Origin: Leclercia adecarboxylata
Lineage (GTDB): Bacteria; Pseudomonadota; Gammaproteobacteria; Enterobacterales; Enterobacteriaceae
Assembly (NCBI RefSeq): GCF_006874705.1
Contig: NZ_CP035382.1
Span: 4,154,001 to 4,218,000, forward strand
Length of the DNA: 64,000 nt
Direction: 5' to 3'
Shown here: positions 26,467-36,052 of the stretch, piece by piece
How the letters are laid out: every line of letters begins with the position of its first letter
Position numbering within the stretch: the first letter of the stretch is position 1
Position numbers and translations under genes: made by a program
Notes under the pieces: model-generated
What the model was told of the DNA's origin: nothing
The model's database searches: none
What the model saw: the letters and a program-made list of their open reading frames with translations, nothing else

Positions 26467-28002
26467 ATGAGGCGTAACAATCACGTTACACAAAACGAGT
26501 ATTTGCTTAACGAAGGGTCGACCCTAATGTCGACCACCGATATCCAGAGTCATATTACGTACGCGAACTCGGCCTTTATTGATGCCAGTGGTTATAAAGA
26601 AGAACATCTTATTGGTGAACCGCATAATGTGATCCGCCATCCTGATATGCCCCCGGAGGCGTTTGGCGATATGTGGTTTACCCTGCAGCAGGGCGAGAGC
26701 TGGACCGGGCTGGTGAAGAACCGCCGTCACAACGGGGATCACTACTGGGTGCGGGCCAACGTCACGCCCGTCTACCAGAATGACAGCCTCACCGGCTATA
26801 TCTCGGTGCGCAATATTCCCGAACGTCGTGAGATCGATGCCAGCGAGGCGCTCTATCAGCGGGTGCGAAATAACGAAATAAAAGGCCATCGTTTTTATAA
26901 AGGGGTGCTGGTGCGTCGGGGAATATTCTCCTTTCTCTCTATTTCCAAACGGCTCAGTACCGCGAAGCGGGTTAATTACTCCCTTGGTATTACCGCCCTG
27001 CTCGCTTTGGCCCTGCCTTTATTATTCTCTACCGGAATAATGCAGTCCGTCGCCCTGGCGCTGCTGTTTATTTTGCTGGCGTTATTTCTCAATGCCCAGA
27101 TCTGTCGCCCGGTAAAAACCATCGTTAAACAGATGCAGCGCGTGGTGTCGGGTCGCAAGACAGATTACACCCATTTCGATCGCGTCGATGAGATTGGCTT
27201 AATGATGCGGCTGGTTAACCAGTCCGGATTAAACCTGAACTCGCTGGTGGATGATGTCGGGACGCAAATCAACGGTATCCGCGATATCAGCCAGCAGGTC
27301 GCCAAAGAAGGCGATGCCCTGCAGGCCCGCTCGGAAGAGACCTCCGGTGATCTGCAGCAGACGGCTGCGGCGGTGGAAGAGATTGCCAGCGCGGTAAAAC
27401 AGACCGCACAAACGGCGGAAGAGGCAATCCGGATGGCCGACCAGACCAGTGCCAGCGCATACAGCGGCGAAGCGGTAATGAAGCAGACCATCGGCGTGAT
27501 GCAGTCGGTGTCGCGGGATAACGGCCAGATTGTCGATATCATCGCGGTGATCGACCGGATCGCCTTCCAGACCAATATCCTGGCGCTGAATGCCGCGGTA
27601 GAAGCCGCCCGCGCCGGGGAGGCGGGACGCGGCTTCGCAGTGGTCGCCGCCGAAGTGCGTAACCTGGCCCAGCACTCTGCTTCAGCAGCGAAGGAGATCG
27701 CATCGCTTATCGAGAAGAACGTCGCCAGCGTCAACGCCGGGGTGGATATGGTGGAACAGACCGAAACCCAGCTGACCACCATGATTGGTAACGTGCTGAA
27801 CATGTCGGCCCTGATCAAGGAGATCGGTCACGCCACCCAGGAACAGACCCAGGCGCTGACCCTGATTAATGAATCCATTTCCCGTATCGGGGTGATGACC
27901 CATAACAACACCGGGATGGTGGAGCACGTCACCCAGGCGGCCAACCACCTCACCCAGCGCACCACCCGCCTGCAGCAGGCGATTGCGGTGTTCGGCGGCT
28001 GA
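26467..28002 (+). CDS. Aer-like aerotaxis receptor (PAS-FAD chemoreceptor)
   Basis: A 511-residue chemoreceptor without a periplasmic domain. Residues 16-115 form a PAS domain that matches Aer; the Aer residues for FAD, Arg57, His58, Asp60 and Trp70, are at exactly those positions when the ATG at 26467 is used ([13 protein letters not shown]). GGAG 6 bases upstream supports this start. A hydrophobic hairpin near residues 195-235, a HAMP-like stretch and the signalling tip [21 protein letters not shown] follow. The C-terminus ends in AVFGG with no NWETF tether, as in Aer. It is probably a second Aer or an accessory energy-taxis sensor. The true Aer locus is not expected here, so it is called a paralogue. 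Confidence 0.82.
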   Translation: MRRNNHVTQNEYLLNEGSTLMSTTDIQSHITYANSAFIDASGYKEEHLIGEPHNVIRHPDMPPEAFGDMWFTLQQGESWTGLVKNRRHNGDHYWVRANVTPVYQNDSLTGYISVRNIPERREIDASEALYQRVRNNEIKGHRFYKGVLVRRGIFSFLSISKRLSTAKRVNYSLGITALLALALPLLFSTGIMQSVALALLFILLALFLNAQICRPVKTIVKQMQRVVSGRKTDYTHFDRVDEIGLMMRLVNQSGLNLNSLVDDVGTQINGIRDISQQVAKEGDALQARSEETSGDLQQTAAAVEEIASAVKQTAQTAEEAIRMADQTSASAYSGEAVMKQTIGVMQSVSRDNGQIVDIIAVIDRIAFQTNILALNAAVEAARAGEAGRGFAVVAAEVRNLAQHSASAAKEIASLIEKNVASVNAGVDMVEQTETQLTTMIGNVLNMSALIKEIGHATQEQTQALTLINESISRIGVMTHNNTGMVEHVTQAANHLTQRTTRLQQAIAVFGG

Positions 28003-28047
28003 CGAGTCTCAGGGGAAAGGCCCTTGCAATAGACTCATCGACGTGAA

Positions 28048-28064
28048 GGGGCGCGCTGCGCCCC
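28048..28064 (+). terminator. Hairpin after the Aer-like gene
   Basis: GGGGCGCGCTGCGCCCC forms a 7-bp GC-rich stem 46 bases after the receptor stop. No T-run follows (AATGCTG), so it is a weak or Rho-assisted terminator. Confidence 0.4.
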
Positions 28065-28141
28065 AATGCTGTCGTTAATAACAGCCCGAATGGTCGGGTC
28101 GTCGACAAAACGACGGAAAAGCTACCTGGTAACCATCACTA

Positions 28142-28960
28142 TCAATGGTGGAGGGAAAGAAACTTTTTCCAGCGAAGCTCAAGAAAGAACGGATCGACAG
28201 GATGATGAATATTCAATAATGGCTTATCAGCAAATTTCGCTAAATCAGGATCAGTAGCCAATGCCGCTGGGCTGATTCGTACTGTGAGTGTAGAAGGCTC
28301 AATGGCCAGATGATCCGTGTCGAAAAGTCCATGCAGATCGCTACGCAGTATCAGTCCATTGGAATAGTGGTCGGGACCCTGGTCAGCATGGCTGATAAGA
28401 TGTGCAGCCTGTAATCGAGCGCGCATTTTCACATCAGAAATAACACAACGTCTTTTGCAATTTTCCCAGACATCTGCCGCAAAGTCAGGTTGATCCGGCC
28501 TTGTCTCGATGATGACCTCCGTTCCCTGCCGTTTTGGTTCTGGCGACTCTGAAAACACAGGTATGGGCTCATGTTTTGGCAGACAGTCTACTGATACAAA
28601 ACCATAACTTGTTTTCGCACCGGCAAATTCTGATGGCGATTCTGTCGTCGTCACGCCGATGTAACGGAAGTTTTCGAAATGGACAACTTTGCTGTTTCCA
28701 TTCGCGTTGCGGCCATCCAGGCGTTCTGTACGGCTATGAGTCGCCTGGATTAACCGATAGTTCCTGTTCTCCCCGACGCGGAGGATGATGTGATCGAAAC
28801 GGTGCGAGGCTCCAACGCGCCAGAAACCTGATGAGCCAGTGCCCGTCGTTTCATCCAGTATCAGCGCGCCTTTTTTTCCGTCTGTCTGGATAATCAGAAC
28901 GCGACCAGTCAGGTTCAGGTCATTAATGGTGGCATAGTGTTTCGGTGCGATAAGCGTCAT
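28142..28960 (-). CDS. HNH_2-type endonuclease-like protein
   Basis: A 272-residue protein with a C-terminal HNH_2 domain: CVISDVKMRARLQAAHLISH, then DHYSNGLILRSDLHGLFDTDHLAIEP, giving the Cys, the two His and Asn of the HNH core near residues 165-215. The N-terminal 140 residues resemble no family I can name; they may be a binding domain that selects DNA. Similar two-part proteins act as modification-dependent restriction enzymes, but no partner methylase or ATPase lies beside it. Lower G+C than its neighbours suggests transfer. Only a weak ribosome-binding site is visible. Confidence 0.7.
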   Translation of the reverse strand: MTLIAPKHYATINDLNLTGRVLIIQTDGKKGALILDETTGTGSSGFWRVGASHRFDHIILRVGENRNYRLIQATHSRTERLDGRNANGNSKVVHFENFRYIGVTTTESPSEFAGAKTSYGFVSVDCLPKHEPIPVFSESPEPKRQGTEVIIETRPDQPDFAADVWENCKRRCVISDVKMRARLQAAHLISHADQGPDHYSNGLILRSDLHGLFDTDHLAIEPSTLTVRISPAALATDPDLAKFADKPLLNIHHPVDPFFLELRWKKFLSLHH

Positions 28961-29262
28961 TTCAGTCGTGCTCTCGAAGTGGATAAGTTTGAAGTTCGCC
29001 AGTGGTCTTAATTCTCTGCGCCGGATCTCTCCGACGTAAAAATATATTGGGTAGATTACCGCTTTACTATCCGCATGTCCGTGATGGGAGCACCTTTGTT
29101 ATTGATTATATGAATGATACAGCAGTGATAATGAGGTGAATTCCCCTTTCGGCTGCAACAGGCACTTGCGGCGCCTGGCGACTCATCGCCACGGCAAAAA
29201 TGGCTAACCCGACGAAAAGGTCATATCTTTTTTAAAGCGACGGTCGCTGCCGGGAGCCCTGG
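28961..29262. other. Intergenic region without identified genes
   Basis: About 302 bp between the HNH gene and the MASE1 gene, which diverge. It should hold the two promoters. I see no repeat, operator or small gene in it; GGGAGCCC directly before 29263 is the ribosome-binding site of the MASE1 gene. Confidence 0.4.
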
Positions 29263-30510
29263 ATGAAAGCAGATAAACTGACGTTAGCGGTCTCGTTACT
29301 CGCCTGGGGCGCACTCTATTATCTGCTGGGCTGGATCTCGTTATTCCTCGACGGTCCTGAGAGCCGGGCGGCCTTTATCTGGCTGCCGTCGGGCGTGGCC
29401 GTCACCGCCTTTCTCATCACAACGCGAAAGCGGTGGCTCGCGCTCTGGCTTACCCTGTTCCTTGCCCGCCTGTTACTGGGGGTGACCTTTCAGCATACGC
29501 TTCACGTCTCGCTGGTGCTGGCCCTGTTTTCGCTGACCAGCCATCTGGGCATTGCATGGAGCGTGCGCTACTTTTCCCGGGGCTACGACCGCCTGCACAA
29601 AATCGTCAACTGGGTGATTTCCACTATCATCTTCAGCGCGCTGGCGGCGCTGGCGGGGGTCGGCTGGCTCTCCCTGATGGCCGGGAGCGTGCAGATGCCG
29701 TGGCTGTGGATCGTCTGGAGCGCCAACGTCACCGGCACGCTGTTTGTCACCCCGCCGCTGATGGGCCTGCTGGCCCCGGTCGATAAAGGGGCGCGGCAGG
29801 AGTCATTAGCAGGCGTGTTTTTAGTGTTCGCCGTGTTGTTGACGACCCTCTATATCTTCAACGGCGTGCCCGACCGCAGCGACAATATCGCCCTGATTTA
29901 CGCCCTGGCCTGCCTGCCGCTGGTCCTGCTGACCGCCACCACCGTTATATGCGGTAATCGCCTGGCATCGCTGGCGTTTATCCTCTTTAGCGCCGTGGTG
30001 ATCTACGCCTCCTGGCGCGAAACCGGCCCCTTTTATTTCGCCCGCCTGACCCCGGAGGAGTCGATTTTGCTGGCGCAATGTTACCTCTCCGCCGCTGCCC
30101 TGCTGCTGGTGTTTATTCGCGCCCAGAAAACGCATACCCCCGCCGACCGTCATGCCCGGTCTACGGCCTACTCCCTCGATCCCGAAACGGGTCGCCTGGT
30201 CTGGGCTCCTCATGCGCACCCGGCCCTCGCCGCCGCGTTAGCCCAGGTCACCACCCGGGAAGCGCTGCTGATCCGGGTACCCGATCCGCGACAGCAGGCG
30301 CAGATGGCCGCCCGCTGGCAGGCGGTAGCGGACAGCCAGCCCGTTGCGGAGGCATTTCATTTTACGCTGGCGCTCCGGGACCATCCGCCCATCAGAATAA
30401 CTGAACGAAATATGCTGCTGATGGCCGATAAGGATCGCCCGGTGATTGTCGCGTTCTGGTCTGAAGACAAGGAAAGCCTGTTTCAGCCCGCGCCGCAGGA
30501 GGAGAGTTAA
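29263..30510 (+). CDS. MASE1 membrane sensor without output domain
   Basis: A 415-residue protein. Residues 1-300 hold about eight membrane helices with the MASE1 signature (AFIWLPSGVAVTAFLI near residue 37, SANVTGTLFVTPPLMGLLAP near 152). Residues 305-415 form a soluble domain (ARSTAYSLDPETGRLVWAPHAHPALAAAL) that looks like a degenerate PAS domain. No GGDEF, EAL, histidine kinase or other output motif is present. MASE1 domains usually sense signals for diguanylate cyclases or kinases, so a bare form is unusual. It is followed after 2 bp by a gene for a membrane-bound cysteine-protease-like protein, which is probably its functional partner. Confidence 0.78.
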   Translation: MKADKLTLAVSLLAWGALYYLLGWISLFLDGPESRAAFIWLPSGVAVTAFLITTRKRWLALWLTLFLARLLLGVTFQHTLHVSLVLALFSLTSHLGIAWSVRYFSRGYDRLHKIVNWVISTIIFSALAALAGVGWLSLMAGSVQMPWLWIVWSANVTGTLFVTPPLMGLLAPVDKGARQESLAGVFLVFAVLLTTLYIFNGVPDRSDNIALIYALACLPLVLLTATTVICGNRLASLAFILFSAVVIYASWRETGPFYFARLTPEESILLAQCYLSAAALLLVFIRAQKTHTPADRHARSTAYSLDPETGRLVWAPHAHPALAAALAQVTTREALLIRVPDPRQQAQMAARWQAVADSQPVAEAFHFTLALRDHPPIRITERNMLLMADKDRPVIVAFWSEDKESLFQPAPQEES

Positions 30511-30512
30511 CC

Positions 30513-31817
30513 ATGCTGCAAATCGCTTTTTTGCTGGCCGGGGCGGCGTTTGTCCGCAGAGCAGCGCCGTTCTTCATGGTGGCCGGAATGCTCTGGGGCG
30601 GGCTGGGGCTGGCCATTTTTATCGATGGCCTGCAGGGTGGGCTGCACTTCCCCCTGCATGTCTTTGGGCTGTTTCTGCTGCTCGACAGCCTGGTGTCCCT
30701 GGCGCTGGGCTCGGCGGCTAAAGGGACCCAGCGCGGGATTTTTTACTTTAAGGGCGGCGTGTTCCTGTTAATCGCCATTCTGATTTTATCGGGTCGCCAT
30801 GATGGCACCCTGGCGCTGGCGATCGTCTTCGGAATTGCGTACTTCATTACCGGCCTGTTCACCATCGCCTCTGCGGTGGTGGTGCGCTTTAGCCACTGGC
30901 GTCGCGCCCTGCTCTCCGGGGTGTCGCAAATCCTGTTTGCTATTTTCCTGTTCCTGCCCTTTCCGACAGAACACGACGGCACCGTCTCGCAGTTTATCGG
31001 CATGGTGATGCTCACCGGCGGGGTGCACTCGGTGATCCTCTCCCTGCGGATGCGCCAGGTCCGCCACGGCCGCTCGGTATTCGATATTCTCGTCCCGCAG
31101 ACGCTGAGGATTGGCGAGCGCGAGGCGCTCCCGCAGGAGGTTGAGAACACGCCGGGTAATCAGCTGATCGTTCACGTCTGGACGCCGGAGGGCTCGGCTA
31201 AACAACAGACGCTTCCGCGCCCGGTGATCAACCGCTACATTGCCGCCGTGGATGCCGACGGCGTGATCTCGACCGGCCATGCGGCGCTGGAACTGCCGCC
31301 GACGCTCTATATCAGCCTCTACCCGGCGGCGGAGATTGACCGGTCACCGTCGGAGTTTTTTAACCTGCTGAAGGCGGTGGAGGCGAACACCGTGGCGGGT
31401 AAGTATCAACCGGATTATCCCTTTGAAGCCAATATGTGGTGCGAGTCCGACCGCAAAATCCACTTCTCCACCTTTAATGCGACATCACTCACCAGTTTCT
31501 GGAACCATTACCGGCAAACCAAAACCTACAACCTGACCTGGCGCAACTGCTCCAGCAGCGTGGCCTGGGCCCTTGAAGCCGCCATGGATGGTGCCCTGAA
31601 AGAGCGCTGTACCCGGGGCGGCTTTGTGCGGCTGTTGTTTATTCCGGAGCTGTGGATCGCCGCGCAGCTGCGCAAGCGTGCCACCAACATGGCCTGGACG
31701 CCCGGGCTGGTGCTGGACTATACCCGGGCGCTACATGCGGTGGTTCACCCCACGGAGGTGTCGCTGATCCACCTGATCAAAAAGAGATGGTTTACGGCGG
31801 CGGACGGCGAAGATTAG
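30513..31817 (+). CDS. HdeD-like membrane domain fused to permuted papain-like domain
   Basis: A 434-residue protein. Residues 1-180 have six hydrophobic segments with the DUF308/HdeD look. After a linker, residues 200-434 form a soluble domain containing GHAALELPPTLYISLYP (His256) and TWRNCSSSVAWALEAAM (Cys346). A His ahead of the Cys, with NC before a helix, matches circularly permuted papain-fold proteins (LRAT/NlpC-P60-like, also DUF4105-like groups). It could be a peptidase or transferase acting at the membrane; the exact family is my inference. GGAGGAG before the ATG and a 2-bp gap to the MASE1 gene mark an operon. Confidence 0.72.
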   Translation: MLQIAFLLAGAAFVRRAAPFFMVAGMLWGGLGLAIFIDGLQGGLHFPLHVFGLFLLLDSLVSLALGSAAKGTQRGIFYFKGGVFLLIAILILSGRHDGTLALAIVFGIAYFITGLFTIASAVVVRFSHWRRALLSGVSQILFAIFLFLPFPTEHDGTVSQFIGMVMLTGGVHSVILSLRMRQVRHGRSVFDILVPQTLRIGEREALPQEVENTPGNQLIVHVWTPEGSAKQQTLPRPVINRYIAAVDADGVISTGHAALELPPTLYISLYPAAEIDRSPSEFFNLLKAVEANTVAGKYQPDYPFEANMWCESDRKIHFSTFNATSLTSFWNHYRQTKTYNLTWRNCSSSVAWALEAAMDGALKERCTRGGFVRLLFIPELWIAAQLRKRATNMAWTPGLVLDYTRALHAVVHPTEVSLIHLIKKRWFTAADGED

Positions 31818-31847
31818 ACTGCATAATCTACAAGGAAACATGAGTGA

Positions 31848-32762
<915 letters not shown>

Positions 32763-33102
32763 CGGTCTTTCTGCCCCGCTTTGCCGGTCCTGCGATCGGG
32801 TCGGCATCTCCGTATTTACCGCTGTGCAATAATTAAGCAAAACTGATATAAATTGCGGCGAAAACGCAAAAAGCCGTTTCAAAAATACGCACGATTCAGC
32901 AGCCTCAAACCCCCGACAGCACTGCCCCGACCAATTATTTAGAGCCACCTCACTTTCGGCCCGTTATATTTTGCGTCCCTTACTATTTGCAGGTAGGATG
33001 CTTCGCCATGTTTTGCCTTATCCATACGCAGAATGACTGGAAAGGCAGCACATTTCCGCGCAAAAGCAATCGTTTGTATTGTGACCTGCCGGAGAGGACA
33101 TC
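32763..33102. other. ansP upstream region
   Basis: About 340 bp with no gene. It holds the ansP promoter but no motif I can name with confidence. A short open frame with a strong ribosome-binding site begins at 33103 and is listed separately. Confidence 0.4.
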
Positions 33103-33126
33103 ATGAAACATGATTCAGACAGGTAA
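33103..33126 (+). other. Seven-codon upstream open frame before ansP
   Basis: GGAGAGGACATC precedes an ATG that opens a frame for MKHDSDR and ends at TAA, 12 bases before the ansP ATG and in the same frame. A strong ribosome-binding site on such a short frame could recruit ribosomes for re-initiation at ansP or act as a leader. It might also be a chance arrangement. Confidence 0.35.
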
Positions 33127-33138
33127 ACAGGTAACTCA

Positions 33139-34635
33139 ATGAAAACAAGCAATAAAAGCGCAGCCGATCATCATGCTGCGAAACGTCGCTGGCTGAACGC
33201 CCACGAAGAGGGCTATCACAAGGCGATGGGCAACCGTCAGGTGCAGATGATCGCCATCGGCGGCGCTATCGGTACGGGGCTGTTTTTAGGTGCAGGCGCT
33301 CGTCTGCAGATGGCTGGCCCGGCCCTCGCACTGGTCTATCTGGTGTGCGGTATCTTCTCCTTCTTTATTCTGCGTGCCCTTGGCGAACTGGTGTTACACC
33401 GTCCGTCCAGCGGCAGCTTCGTCTCCTACGCCCGTGAGTTTCTCGGTGAAAAAGCCGCCTATGTCGCGGGCTGGATGTACTTCGTCAACTGGGCGATGAC
33501 CGGGATCGTGGATATCACGGCGGTGGCGCTCTACATGCACTACTGGGGCGCGTTTGGCGATGTGCCGCAGTGGGTATTTGCCCTTGGCGCGCTGGCGATT
33601 GTCGGCACCATGAACATGATCGGCGTGAAGTGGTTCGCGGAGATGGAGTTCTGGTTTGCGCTGGTTAAGGTGCTGGCGATTGTGATCTTCCTGGTCGTCG
33701 GTACGGTGTTCCTCGGCAGCGGTAAACCGCTGGACGGCAACATGACCGGCTTCCATCTGATCACCGATAACGGCGGTTTCTTCCCGCACGGCCTTCTGCC
33801 GGCGTTGGTGCTGGTCCAGGGCGTGGTGTTCGCCTTTGCCTCCATTGAGCTGGTGGGTACGGCGGCGGGCGAATGTAAAGATCCAGAGAACATGGTGCCA
33901 AAGGCTATCAACAGCGTGATCTGGCGTATCGGCCTGTTCTATGTTGGCTCCGTGGTGCTGCTGGTTCTGCTCCTGCCGTGGAACGCCTACCAGGCGGGTC
34001 AAAGTCCGTTCGTGACCTTCTTCTCGAAGCTCGGCGTGCCGTACGTGGGCAGCATCATGAACATCGTGGTTCTCACCGCGGCGCTCTCGAGCCTGAACTC
34101 CGGCCTGTACTCCACCGGCCGTATCCTGCGCTCCATGTCGATGGGTGGTTCTGCACCGAAGTATATGTCGAAGATGAGCAAGCAGCAGGTGCCGTACGCG
34201 GGCATTCTGGCGACCCTGGTGGTCTACGTCTTCGGCGTGTTCCTGAACTATCTGGTGCCGTCGCAGGTATTTGAGATCGTGCTGAACGTGGCGGCGCTGG
34301 GCATTATCGCCTCCTGGGCCTTTATCGTGGTGTGCCAGATGCGTCTGCGCAAAGCGATAAAGGCAGGCACCGCTGCCGACGTGAGCTTCAAAATGCCGGG
34401 CGCACCGGTCACCTCCTGGCTGACCCTGCTGTTCCTGTTCAGCGTGCTGGTGCTGATGGCGTTCGACTACCCGAACGGCACCTACACCATTGCGACTATC
34501 CCTCTGCTGGCGGTTCTGCTGGTAGCGGGCTGGTTTGGCGTACGTAAGCGCGTGCATGAGATCCACAGCACCGCGCCGAAACACCCGGACGATGAAAAGC
34601 AGGATGGTCCGCTGGTGGAAGAGACCTCAAGGTAA
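33139..34635 (+). CDS. ansP: L-asparagine permease AnsP
   Basis: A 498-residue inner-membrane amino acid-polyamine-organocation transporter with twelve predicted helices, starting after a soluble N-terminus (RRWLNAHEEGYHKAMGNRQ). The first helix holds IGGAIGTGLFLGAG, the family substrate-binding motif. The sequence matches E. coli AnsP from end to end. The ATG at 33139 has GGTAACTCA before it, which is weak; the strong site belongs to the short upstream frame. A strong terminator follows. Confidence 0.94.
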   Translation: MKTSNKSAADHHAAKRRWLNAHEEGYHKAMGNRQVQMIAIGGAIGTGLFLGAGARLQMAGPALALVYLVCGIFSFFILRALGELVLHRPSSGSFVSYAREFLGEKAAYVAGWMYFVNWAMTGIVDITAVALYMHYWGAFGDVPQWVFALGALAIVGTMNMIGVKWFAEMEFWFALVKVLAIVIFLVVGTVFLGSGKPLDGNMTGFHLITDNGGFFPHGLLPALVLVQGVVFAFASIELVGTAAGECKDPENMVPKAINSVIWRIGLFYVGSVVLLVLLLPWNAYQAGQSPFVTFFSKLGVPYVGSIMNIVVLTAALSSLNSGLYSTGRILRSMSMGGSAPKYMSKMSKQQVPYAGILATLVVYVFGVFLNYLVPSQVFEIVLNVAALGIIASWAFIVVCQMRLRKAIKAGTAADVSFKMPGAPVTSWLTLLFLFSVLVLMAFDYPNGTYTIATIPLLAVLLVAGWFGVRKRVHEIHSTAPKHPDDEKQDGPLVEETSR

Positions 34636-34651
34636 AAGCATGAATAAAAAA

Positions 34652-34679
34652 GGGAAGGCAGATGCCTTCCCTTTTTTTT
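34652..34679 (+). terminator. Rho-independent terminator of ansP
   Basis: An 8-bp stem (GGGAAGGC paired with GCCTTCCC) with loop AGAT is followed by eight T residues, 17 bases after the ansP stop. Confidence 0.92.
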
Positions 34680-34926
34680 GCCCGGCGGCGCTGCGCTTGC
34701 ACGGGCCTACAAAATCCGCACGCACATTCTTTCGTAGGCCGGGTAAGGCGAAGCCGCCACCCGGCAAACAGACCGCACTCACCCTTTTGCCCGGCGGCGC
34801 TGCGCTTGCACGGGCCTACAAAATCCGCACGCACATCCTTTCGTAGGCCGGGTAAGGCGAAGCCGCCACCCGGCAAACAGACCGCACTCACCCTTTTGCC
34901 CGGCAGCGCTGCGCTTGCACGGGCCT
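34680..34926. repeat. Tandem BIME, 109-bp unit repeated 2.3 times
   Basis: A 109-bp unit made of two inverted REP sequences plus spacer begins at 34680, again at 34789 and, partially, at 34898. The first two copies differ by about one base (ACATTC versus ACATCC). It fills the gap between ansP and the convergent RidA-like gene and may stabilise their mRNAs or bind gyrase/IHF. Confidence 0.9.
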
Positions 34927-34929
34927 GGA

Positions 34930-35322
34930 TTACTGCGGAATGCGTGCAATCACCTTAATTTCGAAATCAAATCCTGCCAGCCAGGTCACGCCGACGGCGG
35001 TCCAGTTCGGATAAGGAGGCTGCGGGAAAATAGCCTGTTTGACCTGCATAATCACTGGAAACTGATTCTGCGGATCGGTATGGAAGGTCGTGACATCAAT
35101 CAGATCGTCAAATGTACATCCCGCCGCGGCAAGCGTCGCTTTCAGGTTCTCAAACGCAAGCTGTACCTGAGCGGCAAAATCCGGCTCCGGCGTGCCATCG
35201 GCGCGGCTTCCCACCTGACCAGAAACAAAGAGTAAATCGCCGGAACGGATGGCGGCAGAGTAACCGTGCGCTTCATAGAGCGCATGTCGGTTTGCAGGGA
35301 AAATCGGTTCGCGCTGGATCAT
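34930..35322 (-). CDS. RidA-like (YjgF/UK114) protein lacking the catalytic Arg
   Basis: A 130-residue protein with the Rid fold: GYSAAIRSGDLLFVSGQVGS, LENLKA-type helix (QLAFENLKATLAAAG) and the C-terminal strand FEIKVIARIPQ. RidA enamine deaminases need an Arg in the segment P-x-R-S before the last strands; here it reads PNWTAVGVTW, so the Arg is replaced by Trp. It should belong to a Rid subgroup without imine deaminase activity. Start at 35322 follows AGGACACGCT and is preferred to one 48 bases upstream. It is divergent from a TetR gene with two operators between, which probably repress it. Confidence 0.8.
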   Translation of the reverse strand: MIQREPIFPANRHALYEAHGYSAAIRSGDLLFVSGQVGSRADGTPEPDFAAQVQLAFENLKATLAAAGCTFDDLIDVTTFHTDPQNQFPVIMQVKQAIFPQPPYPNWTAVGVTWLAGFDFEIKVIARIPQ

Positions 35323-35387
35323 AGCGTGTCCTGTACTGTAGAGAAGGTTAAAAAACGTCAAGCGCAGCACGTAAGGATGATTTAATA

Positions 35388-35406
35388 TACGTGGCGTATG
35401 TCAAAT
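35388..35406. promoter_or_regulatory. TetR operator copy 1
   Basis: TACGTGGCGTATGTCAAAT matches copy 2 at 17 of 19 bases. The core ATACGTGGCGTATG is a near dyad. It lies between the divergent RidA-like and TetR genes. Confidence 0.65.
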
Positions 35407-35416
35407 TAATCACACA

Positions 35417-35435
35417 TACGCCGCGTATGTCAAAT
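35417..35435. promoter_or_regulatory. TetR operator copy 2
   Basis: TACGCCGCGTATGTCAAAT is a direct repeat of copy 1, 29 bp away. The 17-bp core ACATACGCCGCGTATGT is an almost perfect dyad. It lies 16 bases before the TetR start, so the regulator probably controls itself. Confidence 0.7.
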
Positions 35436-35450
35436 GAAGATGGAGGACCT

Positions 35451-36047
35451 ATGGTGGCCAAACGCCGCAGCGAAACGATGGAAGAGAACCGGGCAAAACT
35501 GATCCTGGCGGCAAGAAAAGCCTTTGCTGAAAAGGGCTTTGCCGCAGCATCAATGGATGAACTCACCGCCAGCGTCGGCCTTACTCGCGGGGCGCTGTAC
35601 CACAATTTTGGCGATAAAAAAGGTCTCCTCGCCGCCGTTGTCGACCAGATAGATGGTGAAATGGCGCAACGCGCTAAGGCTGAGGCCGCTGATGTGGATG
35701 ATGACTGGGAAAGACTGTTAGCCGAAGGGGTGGCCTATATTAAAATGGCGCTCGACCCGGAGGTGCAACGCATCGTTCTGTTGGATGGCCCTGCTTTTCT
35801 GGGCGACCCCGCCCAGTGGCCGGGTCAGCTTAGCTGCCTTGCATCCACCCGCCAGAGCATCATAAACATGCTCGAACGCGGCGAGATAAACCCCGTGAAC
35901 GCGGATGCCGCGGCCTATATGTTAAACAGCGCCGCGATGAGCGCCGCGCTATGGATTGCCACCCGCCCGGATCCGCACAAGGCGCTGCCTTACATCATTG
36001 CGGTGTTCAGGCAGCTGGCAAGCGGACTGTGCCAGCGTCCGGAATAA
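35451..36047 (+). CDS. TetR/AcrR-family regulator
   Basis: A 198-residue repressor. The helix-turn-helix spans residues 12-58 (AKLILAARKAFAEKGFAAAS, MDELTASVGLTRGALYHNFGDKKGLLAA). GGAGG 5 bases before the ATG at 35451 fixes the start and excludes a 20-codon extension that would run through the operator. The ligand domain is unassigned. It is divergent from the RidA-like gene. Confidence 0.87.
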   Translation: MVAKRRSETMEENRAKLILAARKAFAEKGFAAASMDELTASVGLTRGALYHNFGDKKGLLAAVVDQIDGEMAQRAKAEAADVDDDWERLLAEGVAYIKMALDPEVQRIVLLDGPAFLGDPAQWPGQLSCLASTRQSIINMLERGEINPVNADAAAYMLNSAAMSAALWIATRPDPHKALPYIIAVFRQLASGLCQRPE

Positions 36048-36052
36048 CATAT

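Noticed and set aside
33394..34584. Long minus-strand open frame inside ansP
   Set aside because: It is His/Gln/Arg-rich with no domain and lies opposite a clear permease gene.
34680..34926. CRISPR-like array
   Set aside because: The repeated unit is 109 bp, made of inverted REP sequences, and has no unique spacers or cas genes nearby.
34662..34958. Small open frames in the BIME arrays
   Set aside because: They arise from repeated REP units and have no ribosome-binding site or conserved product.
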